Origin: Siphonodentalium dalli
Lineage: Eukaryota; Mollusca; Scaphopoda; Gadilida; Siphonodentaliidae
Length of the DNA stretch: 64,000 nucleotides
Direction of reading: 5' to 3'
Assembly: GCA_032622095.1 (NCBI GenBank)
Contig: CP136068.1
Coordinates: 54,274,025 to 54,338,024 of the forward strand
The notes under the pieces are model-generated. The model was given only the letters and a program-made list of their open reading frames with translations, ran no database searches and was not told where the DNA came from. Position numbers and translations under genes: made by a program. Shown piece after piece: positions 44,953-57,293 of this stretch (position 1 is the first letter of the stretch; every line of letters begins with the position of its first letter).

Positions 44953-46150
44953 CTGGGGTCTTAATTCTGCAAATGACAGACACAATATTTGCAGGCTTGA
45001 TCTGTGACTGACAAATTACTTACTGAATGGAGATCACCTTTCTGGATCTTTCTTACTAAAACATTAGAGAATGATGATGCTCCTTTATGTTTTCACACCT
45101 GCCTTTCAACATATGACTCTCTGGCTGCCACATCTTACCTGTGGCATCCTCATGTGGCAAAAAACACTGTTTTTTATGTTTATTAGTAGAAACTATGGTT
45201 TAGCCACATAGGCGGACAATCATGCTTTGATGTGGATGTGCCAGCCAGAGAAGTGTAGGTTCAAATGACAGGTGTGTTGTTTTACTATGTTAATGTTGTC
45301 AAGTGTGTGTTCTGTATTTAACATTGCATTTCGATATATGATCTTTAACTATCGTTGCACTTACGTTGTTGCATTTGTTACAAGTAATCAATGTTTTTAC
45401 TAATGATCGTCTTGTTTTGCATGAAATTAGATGTAGACGGACGGCTCAACACGCCCATTCAATTCGATCGACAAGGCTCATGTGAGGCAGGATTCTCGGT
45501 TACTTTTAGTGACGTGAGTATGACGGAGGGTGCTGGTGTTATGATGCTTTGCTGTAAATTTGGCTAAAACTGAAATCGCCAGTTTTTCTGAGCACATAAG
45601 TGTCCCATGTATCATCAAAATATAATCTGTTGGCTCAGTCCTGTTTAAGAAAGTGAACATACATATTGCTGCTTAACAATTGAAGATTTGTCTTGCCGTG
45701 ACACAAGCAGGGTTTCTGCTAAGAGTTAGGTGAATGCAGCCCTATAGTCACTGGGGGGAAAATCTCATTCCACCAAGCCCAAATTCTGAATGTTTACATT
45801 GATATATTTTTTTTTTAGATAATACAGTCAAGAAATCGTAATTGCGTTTTATTTTTAATAAGCTGAAGTGCTAAGTAAATGTAAGATTGTTGTCATTTGG
45901 CACTGTATCAAATTGACAATAGAGGTACCATAACTTTTGCGAGGAACACATTAAGTTAAATCTGTACCACCATGTACTGATAATTTTTCTCACCGCTACC
46001 AACAAGAGTAGAGGAAATTGTTAAAATTAGCAATTTATTCCAATGGCACTACATTCATGAAACAATTTTTTATACCATGAAATATTCCTAATTAATCTTC
46101 AGTGGATAACATCAGGACCGAGTCTACATAATCATAAACCAGAATACACC
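44953..46150 (+). other. Intron, one transposon end
   Basis: Mostly unique sequence. CAGGGTTTCTGCTAAGAG at 45708-45725 matches the left TIR of the elements at 50301 and 59701, but no matching right end was found, so this is a truncated copy. Confidence 0.5.
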
Positions 46151-46415
46151 AGGATGGGGGTAAATTGCTAGCTTTAATAGAGATGCATTATATGCCAGGA
46201 TGGCGGTAAATTGCTAGCTTTAATAGAGATGAGTTAAGGTCTGTATTCCAGACCCTTACATACTGCCCATATAACATACCCTTACTTACTGTCCATATAA
46301 CAGACCTTACATACTGTCCATTAACAGACCCTTACATACTGTCCATATACCAGATTCTTACATACTATCTGTATACCAGACCCTTACATAATGTCTGTAT
46401 ACCAGACCCTTAAGT
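46151..46415. repeat. Two short tandem repeats (about 50 bp x 2; about 27 bp x 6)
   Basis: AGGATGG.GGTAAATTGCTAGC then TTTAATAGAGATG occurs twice (46151-46235). It is followed by AGACCCTTACATACTGTCCA then TATAACC, about six diverged copies (46248-46415). Confidence 0.8.
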
Positions 46416-47619
46416 TAACCACTGCAAACAAACTTCCATTCAAGTTCCCCCTGTGCAAGTTATATCAAATATGTCTTGTAATATCAGTACAGTAAAGAAT
46501 TTCAACTAATTGACTAGGTTTGTAGCTCTTCATGAAGCATAGGGCAGGGAGAGAGCTCTTGATGCCTTTCCATGAATGTGGCAGGGAGAGAGAGAGAGCC
46601 TTTAATTGATGCCTTTACATGAATTCACTCTGTAATCTCAAAGAGAGTTCTTTGTTCCCACTCTGCATGGGAATCTTTTTCAAATTTAAATTTGGTTGGG
46701 TGCCAGGGAGTAATTATTTTTGTAGCATGTAGCAGATAATTCTCAGTACACCTGGAGCTTGTGTCTCTCTCATCTTCTATGATTCCATTGATTTCATATC
46801 TCAGTAACATTGTGCTGCTCAGTTCAACACATGAGGCTTTGATTATCCTCATATTAATCGATGTTATGATCTTACGTTAGTGACATTTCCCCATCATTTG
46901 CCCTATTTTTTTCAATACTGATTGGTATGCTTAGGAATTTAGACCACAAACCACTTGTGGGGACCAGCACAATGATGTACTGTATAGGGCATATTCACCC
47001 CCTCCTGTAGAAACAGTAGACATGACATTTTCCATTGGGCAGAAAGATGTCTCTAATTTCTATGTTGATGTCTTAAGATGTAAACTTATTAAAGGAAATC
47101 ATTGGCAGTGTCCACAACTTTATTTGATGACCCTCTATAAACTTGAACTCTGACCATCGAGTGTTCTTTGCCTGGCAGATATAAAGCCAGTTGAAGAGCG
47201 CCGTCAAAACAATTATAAAATGTATATGGAGTTAGCTTGTATGTGTATTTATTACAGTCCTTACCATTCGAAAAATGCCGATAACATGCCTTGTTTGGAG
47301 TTTAGGTGCACGATTATAGCCTAGTATCATTTTATAGGGCGAAAATTTAATGAGAATCACTTGGATTTTGATCAGACGTGCCTTGTGCTAATGGGAGTCA
47401 TGTTTCTATAATTCATTATATACACGTAGTTCCAGGTTGGTCAATCGGAAGTGTCCGCGGAATCGGAGACGGAATAATACACTGATGTACATTTCTCAGT
47501 GATGTTGTCACAGTGTTGCAAACTTCCACCCACGCAGTTTAACAACAAACCATGTGGACAGGCGGGTCAGATTGGGCACTCTTTTATCAGTGAAATGTAC
47601 ACTAAGGATAATCCTGTTC
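46416..47619 (+). other. Intron, nothing recognised
   Basis: Unique sequence with short (GA)n patches around 46545-46600. No exon, RNA gene or repeat family was identified. Confidence 0.5.
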
Positions 47620-48020
47620 ACTTTGAGTATTTCCTCATTGATGAGAGGGAGCGCTAAGCTAAGGGGAATCGTGTTGAGGGAGCACTAAGCTAAGGGGATT
47701 GATGTTAACCGTGAGCATTTCCTCATTAATGATAGGTGGTGCTAAGCTAAGGGGAATCATATTCACCTTGATCATTTCCTCATTGATGATAAGGGGCCCT
47801 AGGCTAAGGGGAATCATATTCACCTTGAGCAGTTCCTCTTTGATGATAAGGGGCGTTAAGGTAAGCGGGATTATGTTAACCGTGAGCATTTCCTCATTGA
47901 TGATAGGGGGCGTTAAGCTAAGGGGAATCATATTCACCTTGAGCATTTCCTCATTGATGATAGGGGGTGTTAAGCTAAGCGGAATTATGTTAACCGTGAG
48001 CATTTCCTCGTTGATGAGAG
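47620..48020. repeat. Minisatellite, 57-bp unit, about 7 copies
   Basis: Unit GCTAAGCTAAGGGGAATCAT then ATTCACCTTGAGCATTTCCT and CATTGATGATAGGGG. The period is 19 codons, so both strands are open (130-158 codons). No other coding evidence. Confidence 0.92.
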
Positions 48021-48694
48021 TGAGTACATGCCTCCTGATAGATAATTCAGTCGCATGTGTTTCTTGGCTCCGGCTCTCTGCAGCTGCATAATAACTGCAC
48101 ATCTGCATCATCCTCGTTATCCATGTGCCGAACAAAAAACGTCCAAATTGATGTTGACTGTTTTTAGCACATGCTCAACCAGTTTATAATGGGATAATCG
48201 AGATGCTCTTTCTGACACAATAGACTCGTTGATAAGAAGCGGAACAATTATTGAATATTGTCCCATCATTTACTGTCTCATATCGTTGGAGCAGAGTGAT
48301 GTTAATTGTGTTTCTAGTGCTCATGCCATGGTATAAGAAGTTGTTAGCCAGGTGTGGAGGAAATATGGCATTTACCTGAGCACGCTTAAGAACTGACTTA
48401 TTGCATATAAAGTGAGAAGATTTTTTTATGTTACCGGGTAGTGTCATATTGTGCTCTTATTTCACTGATTCAAACTTTAATAGAAGTGAGTGCTCAGGCA
48501 TCGCTGGAATATTGTAACATTCAACTACTATTGCTAATTTGCTATCAAGTCAAACCTTATTAGTTGTACCATTTTAGAAAAATCAATGTCTGAATTGTAG
48601 AACTCAGCACTTTATTAATCTCCAATAAACAGAGGACATATATGTAATTTGTATGTAAGAATGAAGTCTGTTGCCAATTTGGATATATTGTATA
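48021..48694 (+). other. Intron, nothing recognised
   Basis: Unique sequence between the 57-bp array and the third F2 MITE. Confidence 0.5.
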
Positions 48695-48860
48695 CCCTTT
48701 CATGACTGGGACTGCGCTGGTGCAGCATTAAAGATTATCTGCCAGTGCATTCTTTTATATATGCGAGTCTCCAATAGGCTTTCAAGGTCAAGATAAATAT
48801 GGAGACTGCATTGGCACAGGGTTTTTGAAAAAATTTCAGGAAGCTCCAGTCATGGAAGGG
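48695..48860 (+). mobile_element. TTAA MITE, family F2, copy 3 (internally deleted)
   Basis: Ends CCCTTTCATGACTGG and, reversed, CCCTTCCATGACTGGAGCTT; flanks TATA (mutated) and TTAA. It keeps GCAGCATTAAAGAT, CCAGTGCATTCT and TTTCAGGAAGC but lacks the second internal hairpin (166 bp against about 250 bp). Confidence 0.78.
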
Positions 48861-50293
48861 TTAAAATAACTGAATTAAGCTATGCTGATGTCAACTCCTC
48901 AGCAGGGGGTTTCACACCACTTTATGAAGATGATTCATTTAATAATTTAGTGTCACTTTTACATTATTGCAGTTTTTGGGAACATCCGATTATTGAGAAT
49001 ATTAAAATATCTATAGGGACAATTGATGCCCATATATATATCTGATATATATATATTTCAACCTTTTTATTTTCAAAACTAAACACTCACAGGAGCAAAT
49101 AGTATCACGCCTATGTTATTTCTCTCAGAATACGAAGCTTTGCTCACATTTCATTGAAAGCATAACAAGTTAGACATAAAATAATAGACTCTAATTCTAT
49201 GACTACCTACCATTGATTATTATGTGCAGTTGTAACTCCTCCCCAACATTATATGCCAGGGTAAATATAGAATTCCGTTCTGTTAGTCTGTATGAATTTA
49301 ACGTTTTGAAAAATTTTGCCAGTGTAAATTTCTGCTTTCAATGATGCTGATTTTCAAGATGGTTTGGCCAAAAAAAAAAACATGTCTGTTTCCGATTTCA
49401 TGAGCAAAAAAATCCAGGTAGGTAGGTCGGGTTTTTTTTTTAAGGGGATTTAAAAAAAAAAAAAAAAAATCCATCTAAATAAAGTTTTGTTGCATCTATA
49501 ATGCACCATATTCTAAAAGCAAGATTAAAGTTGGTATTCTCAATACCTTTGTATCCAGTTGCTGAAGTCTCTGACAGAAAACTTGCTTTATATATATGAC
49601 AATATACCCAATTCTATCTAGAAATAAATAATGATACCCGTGCCATCATCTTCACATCACATTTTCACCTGGCCGTGTGACTCTCAGAATAAACGGAAAG
49701 CTACAGGTCAACAATCTGAAAGTTTTATTGCCCCGTGGTCGCCACGATTAATTGAATTAAACTGAGCATTCTGTAACCACGAATGGTTGTTCCATCTGGT
49801 GACATCGTACTATATACAATACGTGACGTATCTCAATGACAGCACGTGCATGCCGCCAAATCTAAAACACGAGTAGCCGTAGGCCTACAACGCTAATATA
49901 CATGTAATTACGTTTCTCTGTTGAATATCTATTTTTGTAGTACACCTAATATTAAGGCTTTTCGTTGGTAATGGAATGTGCATGTATGATTTATATAATG
50001 GCACAAGGTTTGTAAAAGACTCCTCCCCATTCCGAGTCCTAATTTAACCGCCGACTCGATTCCAAAGCATAGGCCTCTGGCCTCATATACAGGAGTTTTA
50101 TAACGGGGCCTGCAGAATCCGTGGAAGGAAATAGTTGGTCGATAATTATGCTTTTTAACCGTATTTATTCCTGTCTAACTGCTGTACATGTACCTGTCCA
50201 AAACTGCAAAAAGGTGAAACATGCATACAAATTATGCATCAAGTTTCGATTAAATAATTGAGGCGCGTGCCAATTAAGATTATTACAGGGTCA
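48861..50293 (+). other. Intron; fragment related to the 10.2-kb TIR element
   Basis: At 49365-49475, GGCCAAAAAAAAAACATG, TCTGTTTCCG and GGTAGGTAGGTCGGG then T- and A-runs resemble the ends of the 10186-12398 element (GGCCTAAAAAAAAAGACG, TTTGTTTCCG, CCGACCGACCC). The rest is unique. (AT)n patches lie at 49032-49056. Confidence 0.5.
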
Positions 50294-50300
50294 ATGTAAT

Positions 50301-51149
50301 CAGGGTTTCCGCTAGGGGGTAGTGGAATGGGGCCGGTAGCCGTCAAGGGGAAAAATCCAGGTAAAAGTAGCCTGTTTTAGCACTGGTTGAACTACTTTCG
50401 TTATATCGGCCAATAGAATCGTGTGAGAGTAAAAATGGCAGATTGTTTTGTTCCATTTCTGCCCAAGTGCCAAGCTATCAAACCTGTAACTTTAAAACTA
50501 GTAAATTTATTAGATATAAATTAATTTACGAAGTACAGAACACCAGTAATTTGGGTCCCGAGTTAAACGTGCTCGTTAATGTTAAAAGACTCACTGTGGA
50601 AGACCCAGCAGATATTTTGGATGCATAACATAATCTGAATATATTTTAGCAGCTGCAGTGTAAATATAGAAGGCTGATTACATATCTGGCCGATGAGTAT
50701 TCTTAGTGGGCAGTCGTAAGATGCCTTGATGCCCAGTGCAGCTACTCCCACATTTCTCTCTCGCTCTATTACAAAGTGAACAGTATATTTTGCGGTATAA
50801 AACATGACAGGTACGATTAAAATACTGCTCTTTTGCATAACATAACCGGGTACTAACCGCAACGTAACTAACCAGCCTCAAAGGCATAGCTTCTAGCGAT
50901 GTCAGTTCCGATCACTTCCTGTTTCAATTTTCTGTATAACAACGCGTTTAGAGTATGTACACTCAAAAGATATAAAATAAATTCACCTTTTAAAATTCCT
51001 TAGTACTATTCCAACAAAATTCAGAAGTTTTAAACATTTTTATGCCTTTATAGACATGCAGTATGTCCTGGGGTATGGCAGGAGGGGAAAACTTGGCGAC
51101 GGGAACGGGGCCGTCAAGGGGACCCCCTGCCGGTATAGCGGAAACCCTG
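50301..51149. mobile_element. TIR element with CAGGGTTTCCGCTA ends and 7-bp target duplication (849 bp)
   Basis: CAGGGTTTCCGCTA at both ends, inverted. ATGTAAT lies directly outside on each side (50294-50300 and 51150-51156). Subterminal GCCGTCAAGGGG also occurs near both ends in inverted arrangement. It has the hAT-like CAGGG start but the duplication is 7 bp rather than 8. It shares ends with 59701-61189. No recognisable transposase; only short frames inside. Confidence 0.8.
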
Positions 51150-51464
51150 ATGTAATACACCCTGATTTGAAAGTGAAAACCCCACAGCGCACGTGTCGGT
51201 TTGCAAGCATTGCAGTACAGTTAAACAGATCAAAGGGTGCCGCCGAGTGAATTCATGCCATGTAATTGTTGTGACTGTGACCAGTGTAGCCACTGGTGAA
51301 TAATTAGAGAGGTGTTTGTTTAACTGACTCGCCATTGTCGCTAATTTAGTTGAGTTGTCGGGTTTCCTTGTCAATAGACTCAATATAGTGCAGCACTTTA
51401 GTAATTTTGTTTTGTTTGTTAGAGGACCAGAAATTTTCAAGTCGCACGAAACAGACATGTTTTT

Positions 51465-52006
51465 ATAACTCCCGCAACGAAGTTAGGGGGGGGGTATACT
51501 GGAGTCAGGTTGTCCGTCCGTGGACACAAATTTGTCCGGAGTTTTTCTCAGTCGTTTTATGATCAATTTCCGTGAAACTTGGCACAGGTATCAACCACCA
51601 TGGGAACATGTGCACCTGTGATTATGACGTCCGTCCGACTTTTTTTGGTGGAGTTATTCCCCTTTTTCGACTTAGAAATTTTTTGCAACATGTATAATTT
51701 TGTCCGAGCTTTTATTCCTACATTTTTAGGTCAATTGTTTTTTAACTTGGCACAGATATTTAGTACGATGGGAACCTGTGCACCTGCGATTATGACGTCT
51801 CTCTGGCATTTTTTGGTGGAGTCATCCCCCTTTTTCGACTTTTTCAGTCAATAGGTTTAAGATTACAGTTAGGTTTGTGCACCTGCAATGGGAACTTGTT
51901 ATTTTATTATTTTAACTAAATGTTTAGACATTTGAAACATCTTTGTATTTTAAAAACACGGGGGGGGGGGGTATCCTTAGTCCCATTGGGACAGTCACAC
52001 ATCTAG
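51465..52006. mobile_element. Two-module interspersed element with Helitron-like 3' end
   Basis: Begins near TAACTCCCGCAACGAAGTTA with a G run, GTATACTGGAGTCAGGTTG and TCCGTCCGTGGACAC. Two 168-bp modules share GGGAAC.TGTGCACCTG then GATTATGACGTC and TTTTTTGGTGGAGT. The right end has the hairpin GTCCCATTGGGAC (51980-51992), 10 nt, then CTAG before a T run. A hairpin followed by CTRR is the 3' signature of Helitrons. The 5' end is less certain. Confidence 0.6.
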
Positions 52007-52018
52007 TTTTTTCTGGCC

Positions 52019-53420
52019 TTACCCATCTTCCTACCCACACATTTATGGACCCATCTTTTGTACAGTCTGATCCTTCACATCATTTATGGACCCATCTTCC
52101 TTAGTACAGTCTGATATTACCCACACATTTATGGACCCTTTAAAGTACATTCTGATATTACCCACACATTTATGGACACATCTTTTGTACAGTCTGATCC
52201 TTCGCAATCATTTATGGACCCATCTTCCTTAGTACAGTCTGATATTACCCACACATTTATGGACCCATCTTCCTTGGTACATTCGGAGCCATATCTTCCG
52301 TTGTACAGTCTGATCATACCCACACATTTATGGACCCATCTTCCTTGGTACATTCTGATACTACCCACACATTTATGGACCCATCTTCCTTGGTACAGTC
52401 CGATACTACTATAACGGTTCGAAATTCTGTGGTTATGATAGTCGGGATCTGAGGATGTCCAATGTCATTAAACGAACAATTCTGATGTTGGGGAATAGCT
52501 TTTATTTACAATCATCCGGTTTTCCAAGATGAACATAACATATAACAGCAACAGGTATTCCTTATAACGTTAGCATGATGTGTCCAATGGTAATCCTAAT
52601 GACGTGAAACAATATAGCGACTAGTCTAGATAAAAATGTTCTTCTTTAAGTTTGAAGGTAAAGGTATTAATATACAATTGGAGGTGTGAAATGCCAAGCT
52701 GAATTAACCAATGAGTAAAAGGTGACAAGTAAAAACATGTTAATGGAAATAGAAAGTGTTGACTAAATGAATAGGCCAATTAAGATTAATGAACTGGATA
52801 AGCCAAGGGGCAAAACAATTAAAAGGTACCAACATAATTAACAGGTTTGATTAAATGAATATGACAATTAAAAACTAATGAATTATAACCTGACAGGCTA
52901 AAAGATCTAAGATGTGATAATAATAAGACAAAACGAACCCTACAAACTGTTTGTGAAAAGTACTGAAGGCAAGAAATTAATTAATGATGAATGTGGAATG
53001 GCCAAAATTTAGAGATATTACTTCACAAAAAACACACTAAATTGAACAACAGTTCTAAGTTCTAATATGGCGAATATGGCCCGGTGATACTACCCACACA
53101 TTTATGGACCCATCTTCCTTGGTACAGTCCGATACTACCCACACATTTATGGACCCATCTTCTATTGTACAGTCCGATACTACCCACACATTTATGGACC
53201 CATCTTCCTTGGTACAGTCGGATACTACCCACACATTTATGGACCCATCTTCCTTGGTACAGTCCAATACTACCCACAAATTTATGGACCCATCTTCCTT
53301 GGTACAATCTGATCCTACCCACACATGTATGGACCCATCTTCCTTGGTACAATCTGATCCTACTCACACATGTATGGACCCATCTTCCTTGGGACAGTCT
53401 GATACTACCCACACATTTCA
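52019..53420. repeat. Minisatellite, 45-bp unit, about 16 copies in two blocks, split by a 676-bp insertion
   Basis: Unit ACCCACACATTTATGGACCC then ATCTTCCTTGGTACAGTCTG and ATACT. Block 1 is 52019-52409 and block 2 is 53086-53420. The phase is preserved across the insertion. The 15-codon period gives open frames on both strands (up to 139 codons), which I do not treat as genes. Confidence 0.94.
52410..53085 (-). mobile_element. 676-bp insertion in the 45-bp array, possible solo LTR
   Basis: GATACTAC is found on both sides (52402-52409 and 53086-53093), and uninterrupted units contain it once. On the minus strand the insert runs from ACCGGGCCATATTCGCC to GAATTTCGAACCGTTATA, with AATAAA about 90 bp before its end. 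A polyadenylation signal close to the 3' end and a terminus near CCGTTACA suggest a solo LTR with mutated TG/CA ends and a shorter (4-bp GTAG) duplication. An 8-bp duplication with an unknown DNA element is the alternative. No TIRs were found. Confidence 0.65.
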
Positions 53421-55107
53421 GGAAGCTTTCCTATAATTCAGATAGTATAGGCACTTTACTCTGGCACAATCCAAGCACTGATAAAAAAAGTGCCAATTAC
53501 TGAGATATTGTCTTAGCTTTAATTGTCCCTCACCATCTGCTCTAAGTCTCATTAATTAAAGCCCAATCTTCCACATCATTTCTGAACAGTTGTTAGCCAG
53601 GTGCTGCGGAAGTTAGGAGCCATGCATCCCACAAAACAAAGTCTTATACTTAGGGGTAATACTGCAGACAGAGGTGTCATACTTAAAACTGACCTGACTA
53701 ACCCATTAAAAGCCACAAGCCTCTATGTGTTCCTCTTATAATTATTTGGTGGTATGTTGTAGTTTATTGGGCCTTTCACTTGGGTACCATCTCTGTAATG
53801 TTGTTATTTTCCAGCTATCCCCGCTTGAGTGTTATCTCTTTTGTTGACTTTCACAACAGGTGTAACAGAATCACTGATAATATGACCACCACAAACATCA
53901 AGTATCTTAAATTGTAGCCTCCTGTTAATCAAGGTTTCCCTGTTCCCATATCATAAAACTCTTATGCAAGGTTAGCTCTGCTTTATAAGATGGTAATTTC
54001 GTGCAGTGACTGTACGATACGTGTTGGAGATTTATATCAGCCTCCCCCCAAGACTTTTAATGTAGTGGCTGGGCATTAAAATTATTAAATCTGAAACATA
54101 AAGTTAAATTTTGTCACAGCTTTTAAGTTTTATACAAAGTTGTTCCATTAATATCAGAAGATTTTCAGATTGTAACTAAAACATTACTGAAACTTTCTAG
54201 ACTTCTAAACTTTCTAGACTTCTAAAGAGATCTGAAGTTCTAGGCTTTATTCTTTCAATGTCATATTATGGTTAAGGATGTTAGCATTAACATAGCCATC
54301 TTTATATTAATAACTTGCTTGACATTCATCAAGATTCCTGACTCTCACACCTGGGAAGTCCACAGAAACAGGGGGTCATGCTCAAGATCAGTTTGTAGAC
54401 TCGTCCCTGGCTCATAGGTGACAACCTATGACGCTATCACTGTGTAACGGAGACCTGCCTAATATATAACAACCATGCCCAATGCAGAGTGGTGGCAAGG
54501 TTTATAGTCCAGGGACCAGTCAAAAGAGATTGAGACAAATACTGCCACAACCTCTCACCACAGGTATTCAGTGATGCCTTGCTGTTAATTGCTTGCAAAT
54601 CAAAGACAGAAGTACATTCGAGTGATTCGACTCACTGACAAAAGAATGACATCTGAGTATAATTTCAGTGAGTTTTTTCATTCAGAACCTAAAATCATGG
54701 GGAATAACTCTTTATTTTCATTAAGTAGCTTCTCCTTTGCATGTGTATAAAAAACATGAACTTCAATTCTAATACTTAAAATCACTTTAACAAACTCTAG
54801 CGTTTCTTTCTGAGAAGGCAACAAACGAGACATGAAATAGAGACATAGACTCGTTGTTCTCCTTGATTAATAAGTGACAACTACAATTAGAGTTTACGTA
54901 TGCAGCATATGGTGGATTGTTTCTTGATCGGTTTATAGAGCTCTTTATCTCCACAAATTCTTACACAATCATTCGGCACTTGACATCTATAGTATTTGTA
55001 TATTTATAGAGATCAGAAGTCGTTCTGTGCCAAGATTCCACCTTATGCTGTTGTGCTAACTATACATTGTGTTTACTAAGCTGGTGTAGGCGGGTGGATA
55101 CCTACCT
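53421..55107 (+). other. Intron, no gene seen
   Basis: Unique sequence with a short duplication (AACTTTCTAGACTTCTAA, 54189-54226). No coding exon or repeat family was recognised. Confidence 0.5.
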
Positions 55108-55715
55108 ACAACTCTTGTTCACGCTTAATTATCACTTCAATACTTTTTGAACTATTATCACTTCAACACTTTTTATGTTTTTGGTCTGTCCATCCATTTG
55201 TCCGTTTGAATTTTGTTTCCAGATGATAACGATATCTACACTACCATAAAATAAAATTTTGAGGTCCAGCCGCCCTTTATTACCAGTTATGGCCCTTTGT
55301 TGAAATTTGGGCTCATTTTTCTATCCAGATGATAACTTTAGTTAATGTTAACTGAATGGAATTAAATTTGTTATGCAGGTTTACAACTGTAAAATACTGG
55401 TCAAGTTTGATTTTGGTTCAGTCTGCCCATTTTCACCAGAGTTACAGACTTTTTTTTACTTTGCAATTTGGGTTTACTTGGTTACCGGATGATGATTAAC
55501 TTTAGTTAATGTTAACTGAATGGAATAAAATTTGGTATGCTGGCTTACAACCATAAAATACGGGTCGAATTCAATTTTTGGTTCCGTCTGCACTTTTTTT
55601 TTACCAGAGTTACAGAATATTTTTGACTTTTTTTTTCTCCTGATGATAACGTTAATGTTGACTGAATGAAAAGAAATTTGGTATGCAGGTTTGAAACCAT
55701 TTTCTACTCGTAACT
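55108..55715. repeat. Interspersed repeat with three to four 150-170 bp modules
   Basis: Modules anchored by TTAATGTTAACTGAATGG at about 55335, 55504 and 55657, each followed by AAATTTGGTATGCAGG-type sequence. CCAGAGTTACAGA occurs twice. A more diverged first module starts near 55200 (CCAGATGATAACGATATC). Confidence 0.65.
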
Positions 55716-55800
55716 CCATGTTATGGAATCTTTCTGAAATGTAATTTGAAACAAGCCAACTATTTATATGCCATAGTGGCAGTTCTCTTGTTGAAGTATG

Positions 55801-55959
55801 CAGGGTGGCACCAGGGGAGGGGTCAGGGGGGGCAACATGTCCAGGGGGATTAGCCTCCGCATTAGCAAGGTCTGCAATGGTCAGTCCGGTAGATATAGCC
55901 CGCCCCCTCTCTCAGGGGATCGTAGCTCCTGCATCAGGGAAATCCTGGCGCCACCCCTG
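55801..55959. mobile_element. hAT-like MITE, copy 2 (159 bp)
   Basis: Ends CAGGGTGGCACCAGG and, reversed, CAGGGGTGGCGCCAGG. Flanks GAAGTATG and GAAGTATT form an 8-bp duplication with one change. Its right half matches the element at 406-705. Non-coding. Confidence 0.78.
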
Positions 55960-56048
55960 GAAGTATTCAACTCTCAATGTATGAAAATATGTAGAGAACC
56001 ATTCCCAAGAGGTACAATTTCTAAATATACAATGACATTTAGTATGAT

Positions 56049-56183
56049 CATGTTTTACATGTTCAGATACCTTGACATTATGCTCATGTTTTACATGTTC
56101 AGATACCTTGACATTATGCTCATGTTTTACATGTTCAGATACCTTGACATTATGCTCATGTTTTACATGTTCAGATACCTTGG
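56049..56183. repeat. Minisatellite, 36-bp unit, about 3.8 copies
   Basis: Unit ATGTTTTACATGTTCAGATA then CCTTGACATTATGCTC. Copies are identical over the four units except the end. Confidence 0.92.
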
Positions 56184-57289
56184 TATACAGATATTATTAT
56201 AGCCAGAAGCTGTATTAATATCTTTGAGTTGATCAAGAGCAGGAACATTGTGACCCTGCCATCTTCAATTTTATCCCGTTTTGATAGACCATTAAATAGT
56301 GTTTCTTTAGTTGACAGAATACCCATGAGCAGCATCACACATTTCTGTTTTACATTCTTCAGACAGACATACTGTATGTCAATCCTTCAATTATATTGAT
56401 TTTCTGACTGTTCTTTAGCAGTCAAGAGTGATCGTTGGAACCAAGTATAGATGTGACTTGGAATGAGTTAGATTTTGAGTTTATAGATAATGCAATGACA
56501 ATAACACATTTTTGATCTGAAGTTATTTCAGTGCAAGAAATTGCATGGATCTTTGCCATTAATAGCGCTTTGAAAAGAGTGCCAAAATACATTGTTTGAA
56601 TTCTCCATTTTAAAGTTATTTTTATTTTTCATCTTTGTCTATTTGGAAATATGTAGTTCCGTCTTAAAATGTGAGTTCCCGCCTATCCATGTTTAAATTT
56701 GGTACCATTCGGTTATGCCAGCATCGGAGGTGCAGCTTCTTGTTTTGGCTGAGTTCAAACTAACTTCAAACTGCATACATTGTGCTTATGAAGCTGAGTT
56801 CAAACTAACTTCAAACTGCATACATTGTGCTTATGAAGCTGGGGTTGATGGGTTTATTGTTTATGCAGAAATCCTGTTTACACCTATCCCTTCAAAGAAT
56901 ATAGGAAGTATTGTTCTCCATGAGGAATATATATGATGCTAAATATATCTTGCCATTATTACCAGTCTTACTTGTCCAAATGTCATATGTCATGGGGAGG
57001 CTGTTGTTGTGGGAAACTATTTTGGTAACTGCAGCTGCATGGCTGTGACAGAGGAAGAACTTTACCACATTTGAACTTAATATTATCTGAACGTTTGATT
57101 TTGAGAACTTTAATTTCAAATCTCATATATTAAAATATTATATTTGACATTTAGAGTTGAAGTTTTGTAGCTGTTGGTCGTCTGATTTATCTGACTTCTG
57201 GAGTAATTTATGGACCCCCCCCCCCCACACCCAAACCAAAACTGAAATGTTTGAGATACCAGCAAAAACTTCAGCTCAGGAACTAAATA
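56184..57289 (+). other. Intron; one 45-bp duplication
   Basis: Unique sequence except for a perfect 45-bp direct duplication at about 56749-56839 (GCTGAGTTCAAACTAACTTC ...). A C13 run is near 57216. No exon was recognised. Confidence 0.55.
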
Positions 57290-57293
57290 TTAA

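Noticed and set aside
44950-45660. Short frames around 45004-45186 and 45478-45660 as possible genes
   Set aside because: No conserved motif; lengths are expected by chance.
52410-52425. tRNA-type B box (GGTTCGAAATTC) suggesting a SINE or tRNA gene
   Set aside because: It is only a few bases from the insertion border with no A box upstream and no cloverleaf.
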